DNA of 64,000 bases from Mycobacterium pseudokansasii (GTDB lineage: Bacteria; Actinomycetota; Actinomycetes; Mycobacteriales; Mycobacteriaceae): positions 3,224,001 through 3,288,000 of the forward strand of contig NZ_UPHU01000001.1 of assembly GCF_900566075.1 (NCBI RefSeq), written 5' to 3'. Every line of letters starts with the position of its first letter. Position 1 is the stretch's first letter. The position numbers and the translations under genes are program-made. Below are positions 18,708 to 28,273 of this stretch, one piece after another. A model generated the notes under the pieces. It was not told where the DNA came from and did no database searches. It saw nothing but the letters and a program-made list of their open reading frames with translations.

Positions 18708-21101
18708 ATGGCCGACGGGTTGCTCGATGCCGTGCGCGTCTTGGACCTGTCCGGTGGTAGCGCTGACACGGTCACCCGGTTGCTGGCCGATCTGGGTGCC
18801 GACGTCCTGAAGGTGGAAGCTCCCGGCGGCAGCCCGGGACGCGGCGTCCCGCCGACGTTGGCCGGCACCAGCATCCCGTTCGCCGTACACAACGCCAACA
18901 AACGCAGCGCGGTGCTGAACCCGCGCGACGAGCACGATCGCCGGCGTTTCCGCCACCTCGCCGCCACCGCCGACATCGTGGTCGACAGCGGTCTCCCGGG
19001 AGCGGCGTCCGCCTACGGGACAACGTGTGCCGAACTGGCCGATCGTCACCCGCACCTGGTTGTGTTGTCGTTCAGCGAGTTCGGTACCTCGGGGCCACGA
19101 TCCTGGTGGCGTGCCACCGATCCGGTGTTGTATTCCATGTCGGGCTCGCTGTCGCGGTCCGGCCCCACCACCGGCACGCCGGTGTTACCGCCGGACTACA
19201 TCGCTTCGGCGACCGCCGCCGTCCAGGCGGCCTGGGCGCTGCTGGTCGCCTATTACGACAGATTGCGTTGTGGCACCGGCGATTACATCGACTTCTCGCG
19301 GTTCGACGCGGTGGTCATGGCGCTGGACCCGGCGTTCGGGGCGCACGGGCAGGTCGCGGCCGGAATCCGCGGCAGCACACGGTGGCGCGGACGCCCCAAG
19401 AACCAGGACGCCTACCCGATCTATCCGTGCCAGGACGGCTACGTGCGGTTGTGCGTGATGGCGCCGCGGCAGTGGCGCGCCCTGCGCCGCTGGCTGGGGG
19501 AGCCGCAAGACTTTCAGGATCCCAAGTACGACGTGATCGGCGCCCGGTTTGCCGCGTGGCCTCAGATCAGTGTGCTGGTGGCGGCGCTGTTCGCCGGCCA
19601 GACCATGAAAGAGCTGGTGGCCGCTGGGCAGGCACATGGAGTGCCGATCGCAGCGGTGCTGACACCGTCACGGATCCTGGCCTCCGAACATTTCCAGGCG
19701 GTGGGGGCGATCACCGATGCCGAGCTGGTTCCCGGTGTGCACGCCCAGGTGCCGACCGGATATTTCACGGTCAACGAGCGGCGCGCCGGCTTTCGCACCC
19801 CCGCGCCCGCCGCCGGCCAGCACGAACCGCGCTGGCCGGCCGACCCGGCGCCGGTACCCCCGCCCGCCGGCCGGGTTGGTGGCTACCCCTTCGAGGGGCT
19901 GCGCATTCTCGATCTCGGCATCATCGTCGCCGGCGGTGAGCTGAGCCGCCTGTTCGGCGACTTAGGCGCGGAGGTCATCAAAGTCGAAAGCGCCGACTAC
20001 CCCGACGGGCTGCGACAGGCCCGCGTCGGCGAGGCAATGAGCGAGTCGTTCGCCTGGACCCACCGCAATCAGCGCGCGTTCGGGGTAGACCTGCGCAGCA
20101 GCGAGGGCAAGGAAATCTTCGGCCGCCTGGTGGCCGAGGCCGACGCCGTCTTCGCCAACTTCAAGCCGGGAACGCTGACCTCACTGGGGTTCAACTACGA
20201 CAAGCTGCGCGGTCTCAACCCTCGGATCGTGCTCGCCGGCAGCAGCGCGTTCGGCAACCGGGGCCCGTGGAGCCGCCGGCTGGGTTATGGCCCGTTGGTG
20301 CGCGCGACCACCGGCGTCACCAGCGTGTGGACGTCCGGGGAAGCCCCGAAGGACGGCGCCCGGCACCCTTTCTACGACGCGACGACCATCTTCCCCGATC
20401 ACGTGGTGGGACGCGTCGTCGCGATCCTGGCCCTGGCCGCGCTGATCCACCGCGATCGGACCGGAGCCGGCGCCCACGTCCACGTCTCTCAGGCCGAAGT
20501 CGTCGTCAATCAACTCGACACGCTGTTCGTGACGGAAGCCGCACGGGCCGCCGGCGCCGCCGAAATCCGCGACGACATCAGCGTGCACGCGATCTGCCCC
20601 TGCGCCGGTGACGACGAGTGGTGCGTCATCTCGATCTGCACAGATGACGAATGGCGTTGTGCTACATCTGTTTTCGGTAAGCCGGAATTGGCCGAGGACC
20701 CGCGCTTCGCGACGGCCGAGGCTCGCCGGGCCAACTGCGCCGAATTGTCGGCGGTGATGTCGGCGTGGACGAGCGCTCGCACCCCGTTGCAGGCTGCCCA
20801 ATTACTGCAGTCGGCCGGCGTCGCTGCGGGTCCGATGAACCGCCCGCCGGACCTGCTCGAGGATCCTCAGCTGGCCGAGCGACAGCTGTTCGCGACCATG
20901 GCGCATCCGCTGATTTCACGTCCGCTGCCGGCAGAGACCGGTCCGGCGCCGTTTCGCCATATCCCGCATTCACCGCGGCGGCCGGCGCCCCAGGCGGGGC
21001 AGGACACTCGTGCCGTCTGCCACGAGCTGCTCGGGATGAGCCCGGACGAGATCGAGCGGCTGATCGCCGAGGGCGTGCTGTTCGCGCCGGCCGGCCGGTA
21101 A
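18708..21101 (+). CDS. Double-domain CaiB/BaiF family III CoA transferase
   Basis: A 797-residue protein (Rv1866-like). Start ATG 18708 (MADGLLDAVRVLDLSGG). Two family III CoA-transferase modules lie in tandem. The first has LLADLGADVLKVEAPGG and NKRSAVLNPR; the second, from about residue 400, has LRILDLGIIVAGGELSRLFGDLGAEVIKVES, then FAWTHRNQRAFGVDLR and LNPRIVLAGSSAFG. Each half keeps the domain arrangement of formyl-CoA transferase relatives. The usual enzymes form interlocked dimers; here the fusion may be a pseudo-dimer. It heads a same-strand block with a thiolase-like gene, suggesting acyl-CoA metabolism. Confidence 0.88.
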   Translation: MADGLLDAVRVLDLSGGSADTVTRLLADLGADVLKVEAPGGSPGRGVPPTLAGTSIPFAVHNANKRSAVLNPRDEHDRRRFRHLAATADIVVDSGLPGAASAYGTTCAELADRHPHLVVLSFSEFGTSGPRSWWRATDPVLYSMSGSLSRSGPTTGTPVLPPDYIASATAAVQAAWALLVAYYDRLRCGTGDYIDFSRFDAVVMALDPAFGAHGQVAAGIRGSTRWRGRPKNQDAYPIYPCQDGYVRLCVMAPRQWRALRRWLGEPQDFQDPKYDVIGARFAAWPQISVLVAALFAGQTMKELVAAGQAHGVPIAAVLTPSRILASEHFQAVGAITDAELVPGVHAQVPTGYFTVNERRAGFRTPAPAAGQHEPRWPADPAPVPPPAGRVGGYPFEGLRILDLGIIVAGGELSRLFGDLGAEVIKVESADYPDGLRQARVGEAMSESFAWTHRNQRAFGVDLRSSEGKEIFGRLVAEADAVFANFKPGTLTSLGFNYDKLRGLNPRIVLAGSSAFGNRGPWSRRLGYGPLVRATTGVTSVWTSGEAPKDGARHPFYDATTIFPDHVVGRVVAILALAALIHRDRTGAGAHVHVSQAEVVVNQLDTLFVTEAARAAGAAEIRDDISVHAICPCAGDDEWCVISICTDDEWRCATSVFGKPELAEDPRFATAEARRANCAELSAVMSAWTSARTPLQAAQLLQSAGVAAGPMNRPPDLLEDPQLAERQLFATMAHPLISRPLPAETGPAPFRHIPHSPRRPAPQAGQDTRAVCHELLGMSPDEIERLIAEGVLFAPAGR

Positions 21102-21160
21102 GGATCCGCGAACGCGACGCTGGTGTGCGGCGCGCCGAAGTTCGGCGCTAGGTTCGAGGC

Positions 21161-22654
21161 ATGCCCGTTGATCCCAGGACACCGGTGCTGATCGGCTACG
21201 GTCAGGTCAACCATCGCGACGAGATCGACCCGGCCAGGCCGTCGGTCGAACCGGTCGACTTGATGGTCGCAGCGGCCCGGCAAGCCGCCGATTCTCAGGT
21301 GTTGGCGGCCGTCGACTCGATCCGCGTGGTGCACATGCTGTCGGCGCACTACCGAAACCCGGGGCAGCTGCTCGGTGAGCGCCTCGGCGCCGGCAGCTTC
21401 ACCACGAGCTACGGCAGTGTCGGCGGCAACACGCCACAGTCGCTGGTCAGCCAGGCATGCTTGGACATCCAGCAGGGTCGCGCCGATGTGGTGCTGATCG
21501 GCGGCGCCGAAACCTGGCGTACCAGGACCGGGCTGAAGTCTCAGGGCAGCCGGCTGGTGTGGACGCGACAGGACGAATCCGTTCCGCTGCCTGAAATCGC
21601 CGGTGACGACGTTCCGATGGCGGGGGAGGCCGAGCTCAGGATCAAGCTGGACCGGCCCGCCTACGTCTACCCGCTGTTCGAGCAGGCGCTGCGCATCGCC
21701 AACGGCGAGTCGATGGAGGATCACCGGCGGCGGGTCGGTCAGCTGTGGGCGCGCTTCAACGCCGTCGCGGTCGACAATCCCTACGCCTGGATCCGCACCC
21801 CGATGACCGCGGAGGAGATTTGCCGACCCGGCCCGCAGAACCGGATGATCAGCTGGCCCTACACCAAGTTGATGAACTCCAACAACATGGTTGACCAGGG
21901 CGCGGCACTGATCCTGACGTCGGTCGAGCATGCCACCCGCCTGCAGGTTCCCAGCGACCGCTGGGTTTACCCGCATGCGGGTACCGACGCCCACGACACA
22001 CCCGCGATCGCCGAGCGGGCTGAGCTGTACCGGTCGCCGGCGATCCGGATCGGCGGTACGCGTGTGCTGGAGCTGGCCGGCCTGGCCACCGACGATGTCG
22101 ACTACGTCGACCTGTACTCGTGCTTTCCCTCTGCCGTGCAGGTTGCCGCGGCCGAACTCGGCCTGGCGACCGACGATCCCGCCCGCCCGCTGACGGTCAC
22201 CGGCGGCCTGACCTTCGCCGGCGGCCCGTGGAGCAATTACGTCACCCACTCCATCGCCACGATGGCCGAAGTGCTGGTGGCCAACCCCGGCAGCCGCGGC
22301 CTGATCACCGCAAACGGCGGTTACCTGACCAAACACAGCTTCGGCGTGTACAGCACCGAGCCGCCCGCGGAATTTCGTTGGGAAGATGTGCAGCCGGTCG
22401 TGGACCGCGAGCCCACGACGGCGGGTTTGGTCAAGTGGGAGGGAATCGGAACGGTCGAGGCATGGACCACACCGTTCACCAGGGAGGGCCGGCCCGAGAA
22501 GACCTTTGTGGCCGTACGCACGCCCGACGGGGCACGAAGTTTGGGGGTGATCACCGATCCCGATACGGCAGAAGCGACGGTGCACCAAGACACCGGAGAC
22601 ATTGCCGGGGCCAAGGTTGCCATCGCCGCCGACGGCAGCGCGACGTTGCGGTAA
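21161..22654 (+). CDS. Thiolase-like (SCP-x type) protein, Rv1867-like
   Basis: A 497-residue thiolase-superfamily protein 59 bp after the CoA transferase. Recognisable elements: TPVLIGYGQVNHR at the N-terminus, QACLDIQQGRADVVLIGGAETW of the core helix, VDYVDLYSCFPSAVQVAAAELGL, and TGGLTFAGGPWSNYVTHSIATMAEVL. The nucleophile Cys expected in a CxSG-type loop before the core helix is replaced by YGSVGGNTPQ. The C-terminal catalytic Cys region reads LITANGGYLTKHSFG. About 80 C-terminal residues (KWEGIGTVEAWTTPF onward) form a small beta domain. It may be a non-condensing, lyase-type or structural thiolase. Confidence 0.82.
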   Translation: MPVDPRTPVLIGYGQVNHRDEIDPARPSVEPVDLMVAAARQAADSQVLAAVDSIRVVHMLSAHYRNPGQLLGERLGAGSFTTSYGSVGGNTPQSLVSQACLDIQQGRADVVLIGGAETWRTRTGLKSQGSRLVWTRQDESVPLPEIAGDDVPMAGEAELRIKLDRPAYVYPLFEQALRIANGESMEDHRRRVGQLWARFNAVAVDNPYAWIRTPMTAEEICRPGPQNRMISWPYTKLMNSNNMVDQGAALILTSVEHATRLQVPSDRWVYPHAGTDAHDTPAIAERAELYRSPAIRIGGTRVLELAGLATDDVDYVDLYSCFPSAVQVAAAELGLATDDPARPLTVTGGLTFAGGPWSNYVTHSIATMAEVLVANPGSRGLITANGGYLTKHSFGVYSTEPPAEFRWEDVQPVVDREPTTAGLVKWEGIGTVEAWTTPFTREGRPEKTFVAVRTPDGARSLGVITDPDTAEATVHQDTGDIAGAKVAIAADGSATLR

Positions 22655-22768
22655 ACGGCCGCGACGATATAGAACGGCCCTCCGGGGTCACGGTCCGGAC
22701 TCAATTTGTCGCGCAAGTAGGGTCGGCGTGCCTATTGTCATGACAAGACGTTGGGGAAGGTGGGCAGG

Positions 22769-24877
22769 GTGCACGTCCTGGTTACCGATGCTGCCGGCGC
22801 GGTCGGGCGACTGGTAGCACGCCAGCTGATCGCCGCCGGACATACGGTCAGCGGCATCGCCCCGCACCGACACCCGTCCCTGGATGCCGGTGTCGACTTT
22901 GTTTGCGCGTCGCTGCACGACCCCGTGTTGCTGGAGTTAGCCGCCGAAGCGGACGCGGTGATTCATCTGGCCCCGGTGGACACCAGCGCACCGGGCGCGG
23001 CCGGCCTCAACGGCCTGGCGCATGTGAGCAATGCGGCCTCCCGTGCAGGTGCGCGGCTGCTGTTCGTGTCCCAGGCCGCTGGGTCACCCGATCTGTATCA
23101 GCAGGCCGAGGCCTTGGTGTCCAGTTGTTGGGCGCCGAACTTGGTGATTCGCATAGCGCCGCCGGTCGGTCGACACCTCGACTGGATGGTCTGCCGGACG
23201 GTGGCCACTCTGCTGCGCAGTAGAGTCTCGGCGCAGCCGATACGGGTGCTGCACCTCGATGACCTGGTTCGCTTCCTGGTATTGGCGCTGAACACCGACC
23301 GCAACGGTGTCGTCGACCTGGCCACGCCGGACGCCGCGAACCTGGTCACCGCGTGGCGGCTGCTGCAATCGGCCGACCCACGCCAGCGAACCCACGGGAT
23401 TCGCCGCTGGGCTGACCTGATTCCGCAGATGGACACCGCTGCGGCCCGAGAAGATTGGAAATTTCAGTACGGGTGGCAGGCGACCGAGGCGATCGTCGAT
23501 ACCGGTCGCGGGCTGGTGGGCCGGCGGCTGGATCGTGGTGGCGCGACCATCGGGTCAGGCCAACTCGCGCTGCCGGTCGAGCCGGTCCCGCAGTCGTTTC
23601 CCCGTTACGGCGCGACAGTGAACTCGGCGGGGCCCGACGGGCTCGAGGGTGAATTCGACGACCGGATCGATCCGCGGTTTCCGGTATTCAGCGCAACCGG
23701 TCTCGCCGAAGCGCTGCCCGGACCGCTGACCCCGATGACGCTGGACGTCCAGATGGGCGGACTGCGTGCCGCAGGTCGGGCGATGGGTCGAATCCTGGCA
23801 CTTGGCGACGTGGTTGCCCAGGAGTGGGAGAGCAGGGCCATCGCGGTATTCGGTCATCGCCCCTATGTCGGCGTGTCGGCCAACATCGTCGCCGCCAGCC
23901 AGCTGCCGGGCTGGGACGAGCAGGCCATCACCCGCCGTGCGCTGGGGGACCAGCAACCGCCCACGGGCCTGCTGCCGTTTGGGCGACCCCAGTTGGCCGG
24001 CGGAGCACTCGGGTCGGTCGCCAAGGTGGTCGTGACGGCTCGGTCGCTGTCACTGTTGCGTCACCTGCGGGCTGACACTCAGGCCTATGTCGCCGCGGCG
24101 TCGGCAGAGCACGTCGATGCCGGCCAGCTGAGCGAACTCCCGGACGCCAGTCTGGAAGTACGGGTTCGCTTGTTGCGTGATCGGATTCACCAGGGCTGGA
24201 TCCTCACGGCGCTATGGGTCATCGACACCGGCATCACCGCGGCGACGCTGGAGCACACACACGCGAGATCCAGCGTGTCCGGGATCAGGGTGATCATGGA
24301 GAGCGGCCGGGTCGCAGCGGTGAGCAGTGAGCTGACGGATATCCTGCGCGCCGATGCACCGCTGTGCGCCCTGGCCCGCGAAGGCAACGTCGACAGCATC
24401 CGGGCGCTGTCGCCGTCGGCCGCTGCGGCCCTCGACGCGGCCGTTGCCCAGCTGGGGCACCGCGGCTCGGGGGAAGCGGAGCTGGCCAACCCGGCGTTCG
24501 GCGACGACCCGTCGCTACTGTTGACCCTCGCTGCGCAAGCCGCTACGGCGCCCGCCGAGCCGGCGCCACCGGCGACGTTTGCTCAGCGGTTGGCGGCCAG
24601 TGCTCGCAGTTCGCGAGAGTTGGCTCACGACACCACCATCCGGTTCACCCATGAACTCCGGATGACGCTGCGCGAGTTAGGATCTCGGCGGGTCGCGGCA
24701 GACCTGATCGACACCGTCGACGACGTGTACTACCTGACCTGCGACGAGCTGGTCACCATGCCGGCCGACGCCCGGCTACGGGTCAAACGCCGACGCACCG
24801 AGCGCGAGCGGTTGCAAGCTCAGCCGCCGCCCGACGTCATCGACCACACCTGGAAGCCCCCAGACCAAGAGCGTTAA
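22769..24877 (+). CDS. Large NAD(P)-fold epimerase-like protein (Rv1868-like)
   Basis: A 702-residue protein. GTG 22769 has GGAAGG 8 bp upstream; a TTG 18 bp earlier is the alternative. The N-terminal about 220 residues form an extended-SDR Rossmann fold (VLVTDAAGAVGRLVARQLIAAGHTVSG, AVIHLAPVDT), with no clear YxxxK. The remaining 480 residues are mostly helical and include LRELGSRRVAADLIDTVDDVYYLTCDEL, a pattern I associate with PEP-utilising or phosphotransfer-like modules, although I cannot assign it. It ends 5 bp from the stop of the convergent reductase gene. Confidence 0.75.
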   Translation: MHVLVTDAAGAVGRLVARQLIAAGHTVSGIAPHRHPSLDAGVDFVCASLHDPVLLELAAEADAVIHLAPVDTSAPGAAGLNGLAHVSNAASRAGARLLFVSQAAGSPDLYQQAEALVSSCWAPNLVIRIAPPVGRHLDWMVCRTVATLLRSRVSAQPIRVLHLDDLVRFLVLALNTDRNGVVDLATPDAANLVTAWRLLQSADPRQRTHGIRRWADLIPQMDTAAAREDWKFQYGWQATEAIVDTGRGLVGRRLDRGGATIGSGQLALPVEPVPQSFPRYGATVNSAGPDGLEGEFDDRIDPRFPVFSATGLAEALPGPLTPMTLDVQMGGLRAAGRAMGRILALGDVVAQEWESRAIAVFGHRPYVGVSANIVAASQLPGWDEQAITRRALGDQQPPTGLLPFGRPQLAGGALGSVAKVVVTARSLSLLRHLRADTQAYVAAASAEHVDAGQLSELPDASLEVRVRLLRDRIHQGWILTALWVIDTGITAATLEHTHARSSVSGIRVIMESGRVAAVSSELTDILRADAPLCALAREGNVDSIRALSPSAAAALDAAVAQLGHRGSGEAELANPAFGDDPSLLLTLAAQAATAPAEPAPPATFAQRLAASARSSRELAHDTTIRFTHELRMTLRELGSRRVAADLIDTVDDVYYLTCDELVTMPADARLRVKRRRTERERLQAQPPPDVIDHTWKPPDQER

Positions 24878-24882
24878 GAGCG

Positions 24883-26121
24883 CTAAGAGCCGACCCGCAA
24901 TTCGGCCAACGGCGATGCGGGATCAGCCAGCCTGCCGGCGTCGACCGGGGCTTTCGAGCGGATCAGGGCTTTGACGTCGTCGAGCACGTCCCAGATGTTG
25001 ACGTTCATCCCGGCCAGTACCCGGTTGTCGCCGTCGAGCCAGAACGCGACGAACTCGCGGCCGGCGACGTCGCCGCGGAACACCACCCGCTCGGCGCCGG
25101 ACGCGTGGCCGGCGTACTCCATCCCGAGGTCGTACTGATCGGTGAAGAAGTAGGGCAGCTCGGCGTATTCGCCCGGGGTGCCGAGCATTCCGGCGACTGC
25201 CACCGCGGGTTGTTTGAGTGCGTTGGCCCAGTGCTCGGTGCGGATCCGGGTGCCCAGCAGCGGGTGCTCCGCGGCGGCGATGTCACCGACGGCGTAGATA
25301 TCGGGATCGCTGGTGCGCAGCGACGCATCGACCAGCACACCGCCGTCAGCCATCGCCAACCCGGCCTGTTGGGCCAGTTCGACGTTGGGTTTCGCGCCGA
25401 CGGCCACCAGCACGGCGTCGGCGGTAATGAAGGACCCGTCGCCCAGCTCGAGCCCGCTGGCCCGACCGCCCTCCGTCGTGATCTCGGCCACCCGCGCTTC
25501 CAGCCGCAAGTCCACCCCATGATCGCGATGCAGGTCGGCAAACACCTTGCCGACGGTGTCGCCCAGCGCGGCCGACAGCGGCTGGCCGGCCGCCTCCACC
25601 ACGGTGACATCGACGTTGCGCTGACGAGCGCTGGCGGCCACCTCCAGACCGATCCAGCCCGCGCCCACGACCGCGAGCGAAGAGCCCTCTGCCAGCGCGG
25701 AATTCAGTGCTGACGCATCCTCGAACGTGCGCAGGTAATGCACGCCGGCGGCGTCGGCGCCTGGAATCGACAAGCGACGCGACGCCGATCCGGTCGCCAG
25801 CAGCAGCTTGTCGTAGTGCACGGTGGTGTCGTCGGGAAGCCCGACGGTGTGAGCGTCGGGATCCAACGACGACACCCGCGCGCCCAGCCGCAGGTCGACA
25901 TCATGGTCGCGATACCAGTCCGAGTTCTGAACGGTGAACTCGTCGAGCGACTTCTTGCCCGCCAGGAATTCCTTGGACAGCGGGGGACGCTCGTAGGGCA
26001 GGTGTCCCTCTTCGGCAAAGAGGGTAACCGTGCCGTCAAAACCGCTGTTGCGCAAGGCTTCTGCCGCTTTAGCGCCGGCAAGCCCGCCGCCGACGATGAC
26101 GAATGTTGTCGAACTGGCCAT
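24883..26121 (-). CDS. FAD-dependent NAD(P)H:ferredoxin/rubredoxin-type reductase (Rv1869c-like)
   Basis: A 412-residue flavoprotein. The FAD dinucleotide motif is FVIVGGGLAGAKAAEALR, the NADH motif is LAVVGAGWIGLEVAAS, and the third FAD motif is DIYAVGDIAAAEHP. The segment RTEHWANALKQPAVAV is typical of ferredoxin reductase components of P450 or dioxygenase systems. The C-terminal domain matches the reductase family. It could supply electrons to one of the P450s in this window, although no ferredoxin gene is adjacent. Confidence 0.9.
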   Translation of the reverse strand: MASSTTFVIVGGGLAGAKAAEALRNSGFDGTVTLFAEEGHLPYERPPLSKEFLAGKKSLDEFTVQNSDWYRDHDVDLRLGARVSSLDPDAHTVGLPDDTTVHYDKLLLATGSASRRLSIPGADAAGVHYLRTFEDASALNSALAEGSSLAVVGAGWIGLEVAASARQRNVDVTVVEAAGQPLSAALGDTVGKVFADLHRDHGVDLRLEARVAEITTEGGRASGLELGDGSFITADAVLVAVGAKPNVELAQQAGLAMADGGVLVDASLRTSDPDIYAVGDIAAAEHPLLGTRIRTEHWANALKQPAVAVAGMLGTPGEYAELPYFFTDQYDLGMEYAGHASGAERVVFRGDVAGREFVAFWLDGDNRVLAGMNVNIWDVLDDVKALIRSKAPVDAGRLADPASPLAELRVGS

Positions 26122-26134
26122 GCCCCCAGCCTAC

Positions 26135-26860
26135 TTACCTCAGCAGCTCCCGCAATGACAGCGCGTTACGGACCGCGTGGCCACCCAGGTCGTTGTTGAA
26201 GTACATCCACACGTCGCGGCCCTCAACGTCCCAGTCGGTGATGCGGTCGGCCCAGCGGCGCAGGTCGTCGGGCGAGTACGAACCCGCGTACATCGCGTCC
26301 CGATCGGGACCGTGCATCCGGACGTACACCAGGTCGGTGGTGGCCCGCGGGATACACGCGAGGCCGCCGCCGCTCATCACCACGTAGGCGGCGCGATGGG
26401 TTTCCAGCACCGCATATACCGCCGGGTCGTTCCACGACGGGTGGCGCAGCTCGACGGCCACCCGGATCGACGCCGGAACGCTGCGCAGGAAGGAATCGAG
26501 GCGAGCGTCGTCGCGTCGCTGCTCGGGATGCAGCTGCACCAGCAGCACGCCGTGACGATCACCCAGCAGCTGCCAGCAGCGTTCGAACCGCTCGATCCAG
26601 GGTTCGGGCGACACCAGCCGGCGGTAGTGGGTCAGACCGCGATGTGCCTTGACCGACATGGTGAACCCGTCCGGCAACTGGGCTCGCCAGCCCGCGAACG
26701 TCGAATCCCTGGGCCAGCGGTAGAAGCTGGTGTTCAGTTCGACGGTGTCGAACGTCTGCGCGTAGCAGGATAATCGCCGGACAGACGCCAGCCCGGGCGG
26801 ATACAGCACGTCGGACCAGTGGTCATACGACCAGCCCGATGTGCCGATCCGTACCGTCAT
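26135..26860 (-). CDS. DUF72 (YecE-like) protein
   Basis: A 241-residue TIM-barrel-like protein. Family marks: VRIGTSGWSYDHWSDVLYP at the N-terminus, FDTVELNTSFYRWP, FTMSVKAHRGLTHYRR, VAVELRHPSW and DVWMYFNNDLGGHAVRNA. DUF72 proteins have structures but no agreed function. It is followed on the same strand by the reductase 13 bp downstream and preceded 7 bp upstream by the HhH-like gene, so all are probably one operon. Confidence 0.85.
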   Translation of the reverse strand: MTVRIGTSGWSYDHWSDVLYPPGLASVRRLSCYAQTFDTVELNTSFYRWPRDSTFAGWRAQLPDGFTMSVKAHRGLTHYRRLVSPEPWIERFERCWQLLGDRHGVLLVQLHPEQRRDDARLDSFLRSVPASIRVAVELRHPSWNDPAVYAVLETHRAAYVVMSGGGLACIPRATTDLVYVRMHGPDRDAMYAGSYSPDDLRRWADRITDWDVEGRDVWMYFNNDLGGHAVRNALSLRELLR

Positions 26861-26867
26861 GTGGTGC

Positions 26868-27548
26868 TCAACCGGTCACCTGGCGGCGCACGTCGTCGTC
26901 CAGGGAGGCGCGGACCAGCGCCGCGGCCAGCCGGGCGTTGGCGCCGGCGGCCAGCGCCGAAAGCTCTTCCGGATCGGTGGGCAGGCCCAGCTCTTTGGCC
27001 GCGGCGGTGGCCCGGTCGTCGAAATACGGCCGCGCCCAGGTCCACACATCCTGCACCTCGCGCAAGAAAATATCGGCACCAGTGTCGCCAATCCCTTTGA
27101 ACTGCTTGAGGACTCGTTTGACCTTCGACGGGTCGTGGTCGCTGCGGCGCGCCATCTCGCGCAGGTCGCCGCGGAATTCGTCGCGGACTCGCTCGGCCAT
27201 TTCGGTAAGCCGGGTGGCCGAACTTTCGTCATAGCGCACATAGTGGGCACGGCCGAACGCATCGATCATGGTCTGTCGCCGGGATTCCAGCACCGCTGTG
27301 GGGGTGCGCAGGCCCGCCTTGAACAGTTCCCGCGCGGCGCGCATGGCGATGGTGGCGTCGATCGGCTTGCTGGCCAGCATGCACAGCACCAGCAGTTGAA
27401 ACAGCGGCATCGGCTTGTCGTCGATGCGAATGCCGGCCTCGGCAGCGTAACTGGTACCGGCGACCTTGAGCAGTCGTTTCACCCGCGGCTCGGGCTTGTC
27501 CATTCGGGCGGCGTACCCGCATTTGCCGGCCGCAAACCGGGTGGTCAT
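26868..27548 (-). CDS. Endonuclease III-like helical protein (Rv1870c-like)
   Basis: A 226-residue protein. ATG 27548 overlaps the stop of the TfoX-like gene by 4 bp (ATGA), a coupling arrangement. An internal ATG at 27503 (MDKPEPRVKR) would give 211 residues, the size I recall for Rv1870c. The body resembles HhH-GPD glycosylases (LVLCMLASKPIDATIAMRAAREL, VLKQFKGIGDTGADIFLREVQ with the G-x-G-D hairpin, VWTWARPYFDDRA). No FeS cluster Cys motif is present. DNA repair is plausible but unproven. Confidence 0.7.
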   Translation of the reverse strand: MTTRFAAGKCGYAARMDKPEPRVKRLLKVAGTSYAAEAGIRIDDKPMPLFQLLVLCMLASKPIDATIAMRAARELFKAGLRTPTAVLESRRQTMIDAFGRAHYVRYDESSATRLTEMAERVRDEFRGDLREMARRSDHDPSKVKRVLKQFKGIGDTGADIFLREVQDVWTWARPYFDDRATAAAKELGLPTDPEELSALAAGANARLAAALVRASLDDDVRRQVTG

Positions 27549-27877
27549 TTAGCCGGCGGGCTGTGCACCCAGGTCACGCTGCGCGTGACCCAACTGCGAA
27601 GCTGCCGTTTGGTTTTCACCCCTTCCGCGGCGACGCGTAACCATCCGCGCGTTTGCCGGCCGGCCATTACCATGGGGCTGACGTGGGCACCACCGAGCAG
27701 CTTGTCGGTGTCCGCCGGCGGCACCCGGACCAGAAGTCCGCCCTGACCGCTGACGGCCACGGCCAGGTGCCCATCGATCAGGAAGGCAAGCCCGCCGAAC
27801 ATCCGCTTTTCTTCCACGCCGGACTGCGACGCCAGCAACTCGCGAATCCGTTCGACGAGGTCGATGTCGTAGGCCAT
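27545..27877 (-). CDS. TfoX N-terminal domain protein
   Basis: A 110-residue protein matching the TfoX N-terminal domain: ERIRELLASQSGVEEKRMFGGLAFLIDGHLAVAVSGQGGLLVRVPP and a final Arg-rich WLRVAAEGVKTKRQLRSWV. In gamma-proteobacteria this domain is part of a competence regulator, but stand-alone actinobacterial copies have no known role. Its stop overlaps the next start (ATGA). Confidence 0.85.
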   Translation of the reverse strand: MAYDIDLVERIRELLASQSGVEEKRMFGGLAFLIDGHLAVAVSGQGGLLVRVPPADTDKLLGGAHVSPMVMAGRQTRGWLRVAAEGVKTKRQLRSWVTRSVTWVHSPPAK

Positions 27878-27883
27878 CCGCGG

Positions 27884-28273
27884 TCAATCCAGGTCGACCC
27901 GGATGGTCAGCAGGTCGCTCCCGATAGCGCGCACGGCCGCACTGTTGACCCGGGGCAGGTCACGCAGCCGCTGCCGCGGGTCGTCATCCGGCAGCAGATA
28001 CGCGGTCCCGGTACGCCACTGGCCGCCGATGCGCACCCGGACAGCCGGGTTGGCCTTGATGTTGTAGACGTAATCCGAATGTTCGCCGTGTTCGGACACC
28101 ATCCAGAACTGGTTGCCGATGACCTTGCCGCCGACGGCGGTGCGGCGCGGTTGCCCTGTTTTGCGGCCGATGGTTTCGAGCATGGTCAGCGGCAACTGCC
28201 GACCCAAGGGGTTGGCTATCAGCCGTTGAAAGCGATGGACCACCTGACGTTTGACGTCTCGCAATTGAGCCAT
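27884..28273 (-). CDS. Deazaflavin-type (Ddn-like) nitroreductase family protein (Rv1871c-like)
   Basis: A 129-residue protein from ATG 28273 (MAQLRDVKRQVVHRFQRLIAN). The family pattern is LETIGRKTGQPRRTAVGGKVIGNQFWMVSEHGEHSDYVYNIKANPAVRVRIGGQWRTGTA, the split-barrel fold of Ddn and related F420H2-dependent enzymes. It heads the operon TfoX-HhH-DUF72-reductase, with 6 bp to the TfoX gene. F420 binding is inferred from family only. Confidence 0.8.
   Translation of the reverse strand: MAQLRDVKRQVVHRFQRLIANPLGRQLPLTMLETIGRKTGQPRRTAVGGKVIGNQFWMVSEHGEHSDYVYNIKANPAVRVRIGGQWRTGTAYLLPDDDPRQRLRDLPRVNSAAVRAIGSDLLTIRVDLD

Noticed and set aside
20867..22588. 573-codon minus-strand frame opposite the thiolase-like gene
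   Set aside because: Antisense shadow. The plus-strand protein has family motifs and a good start.
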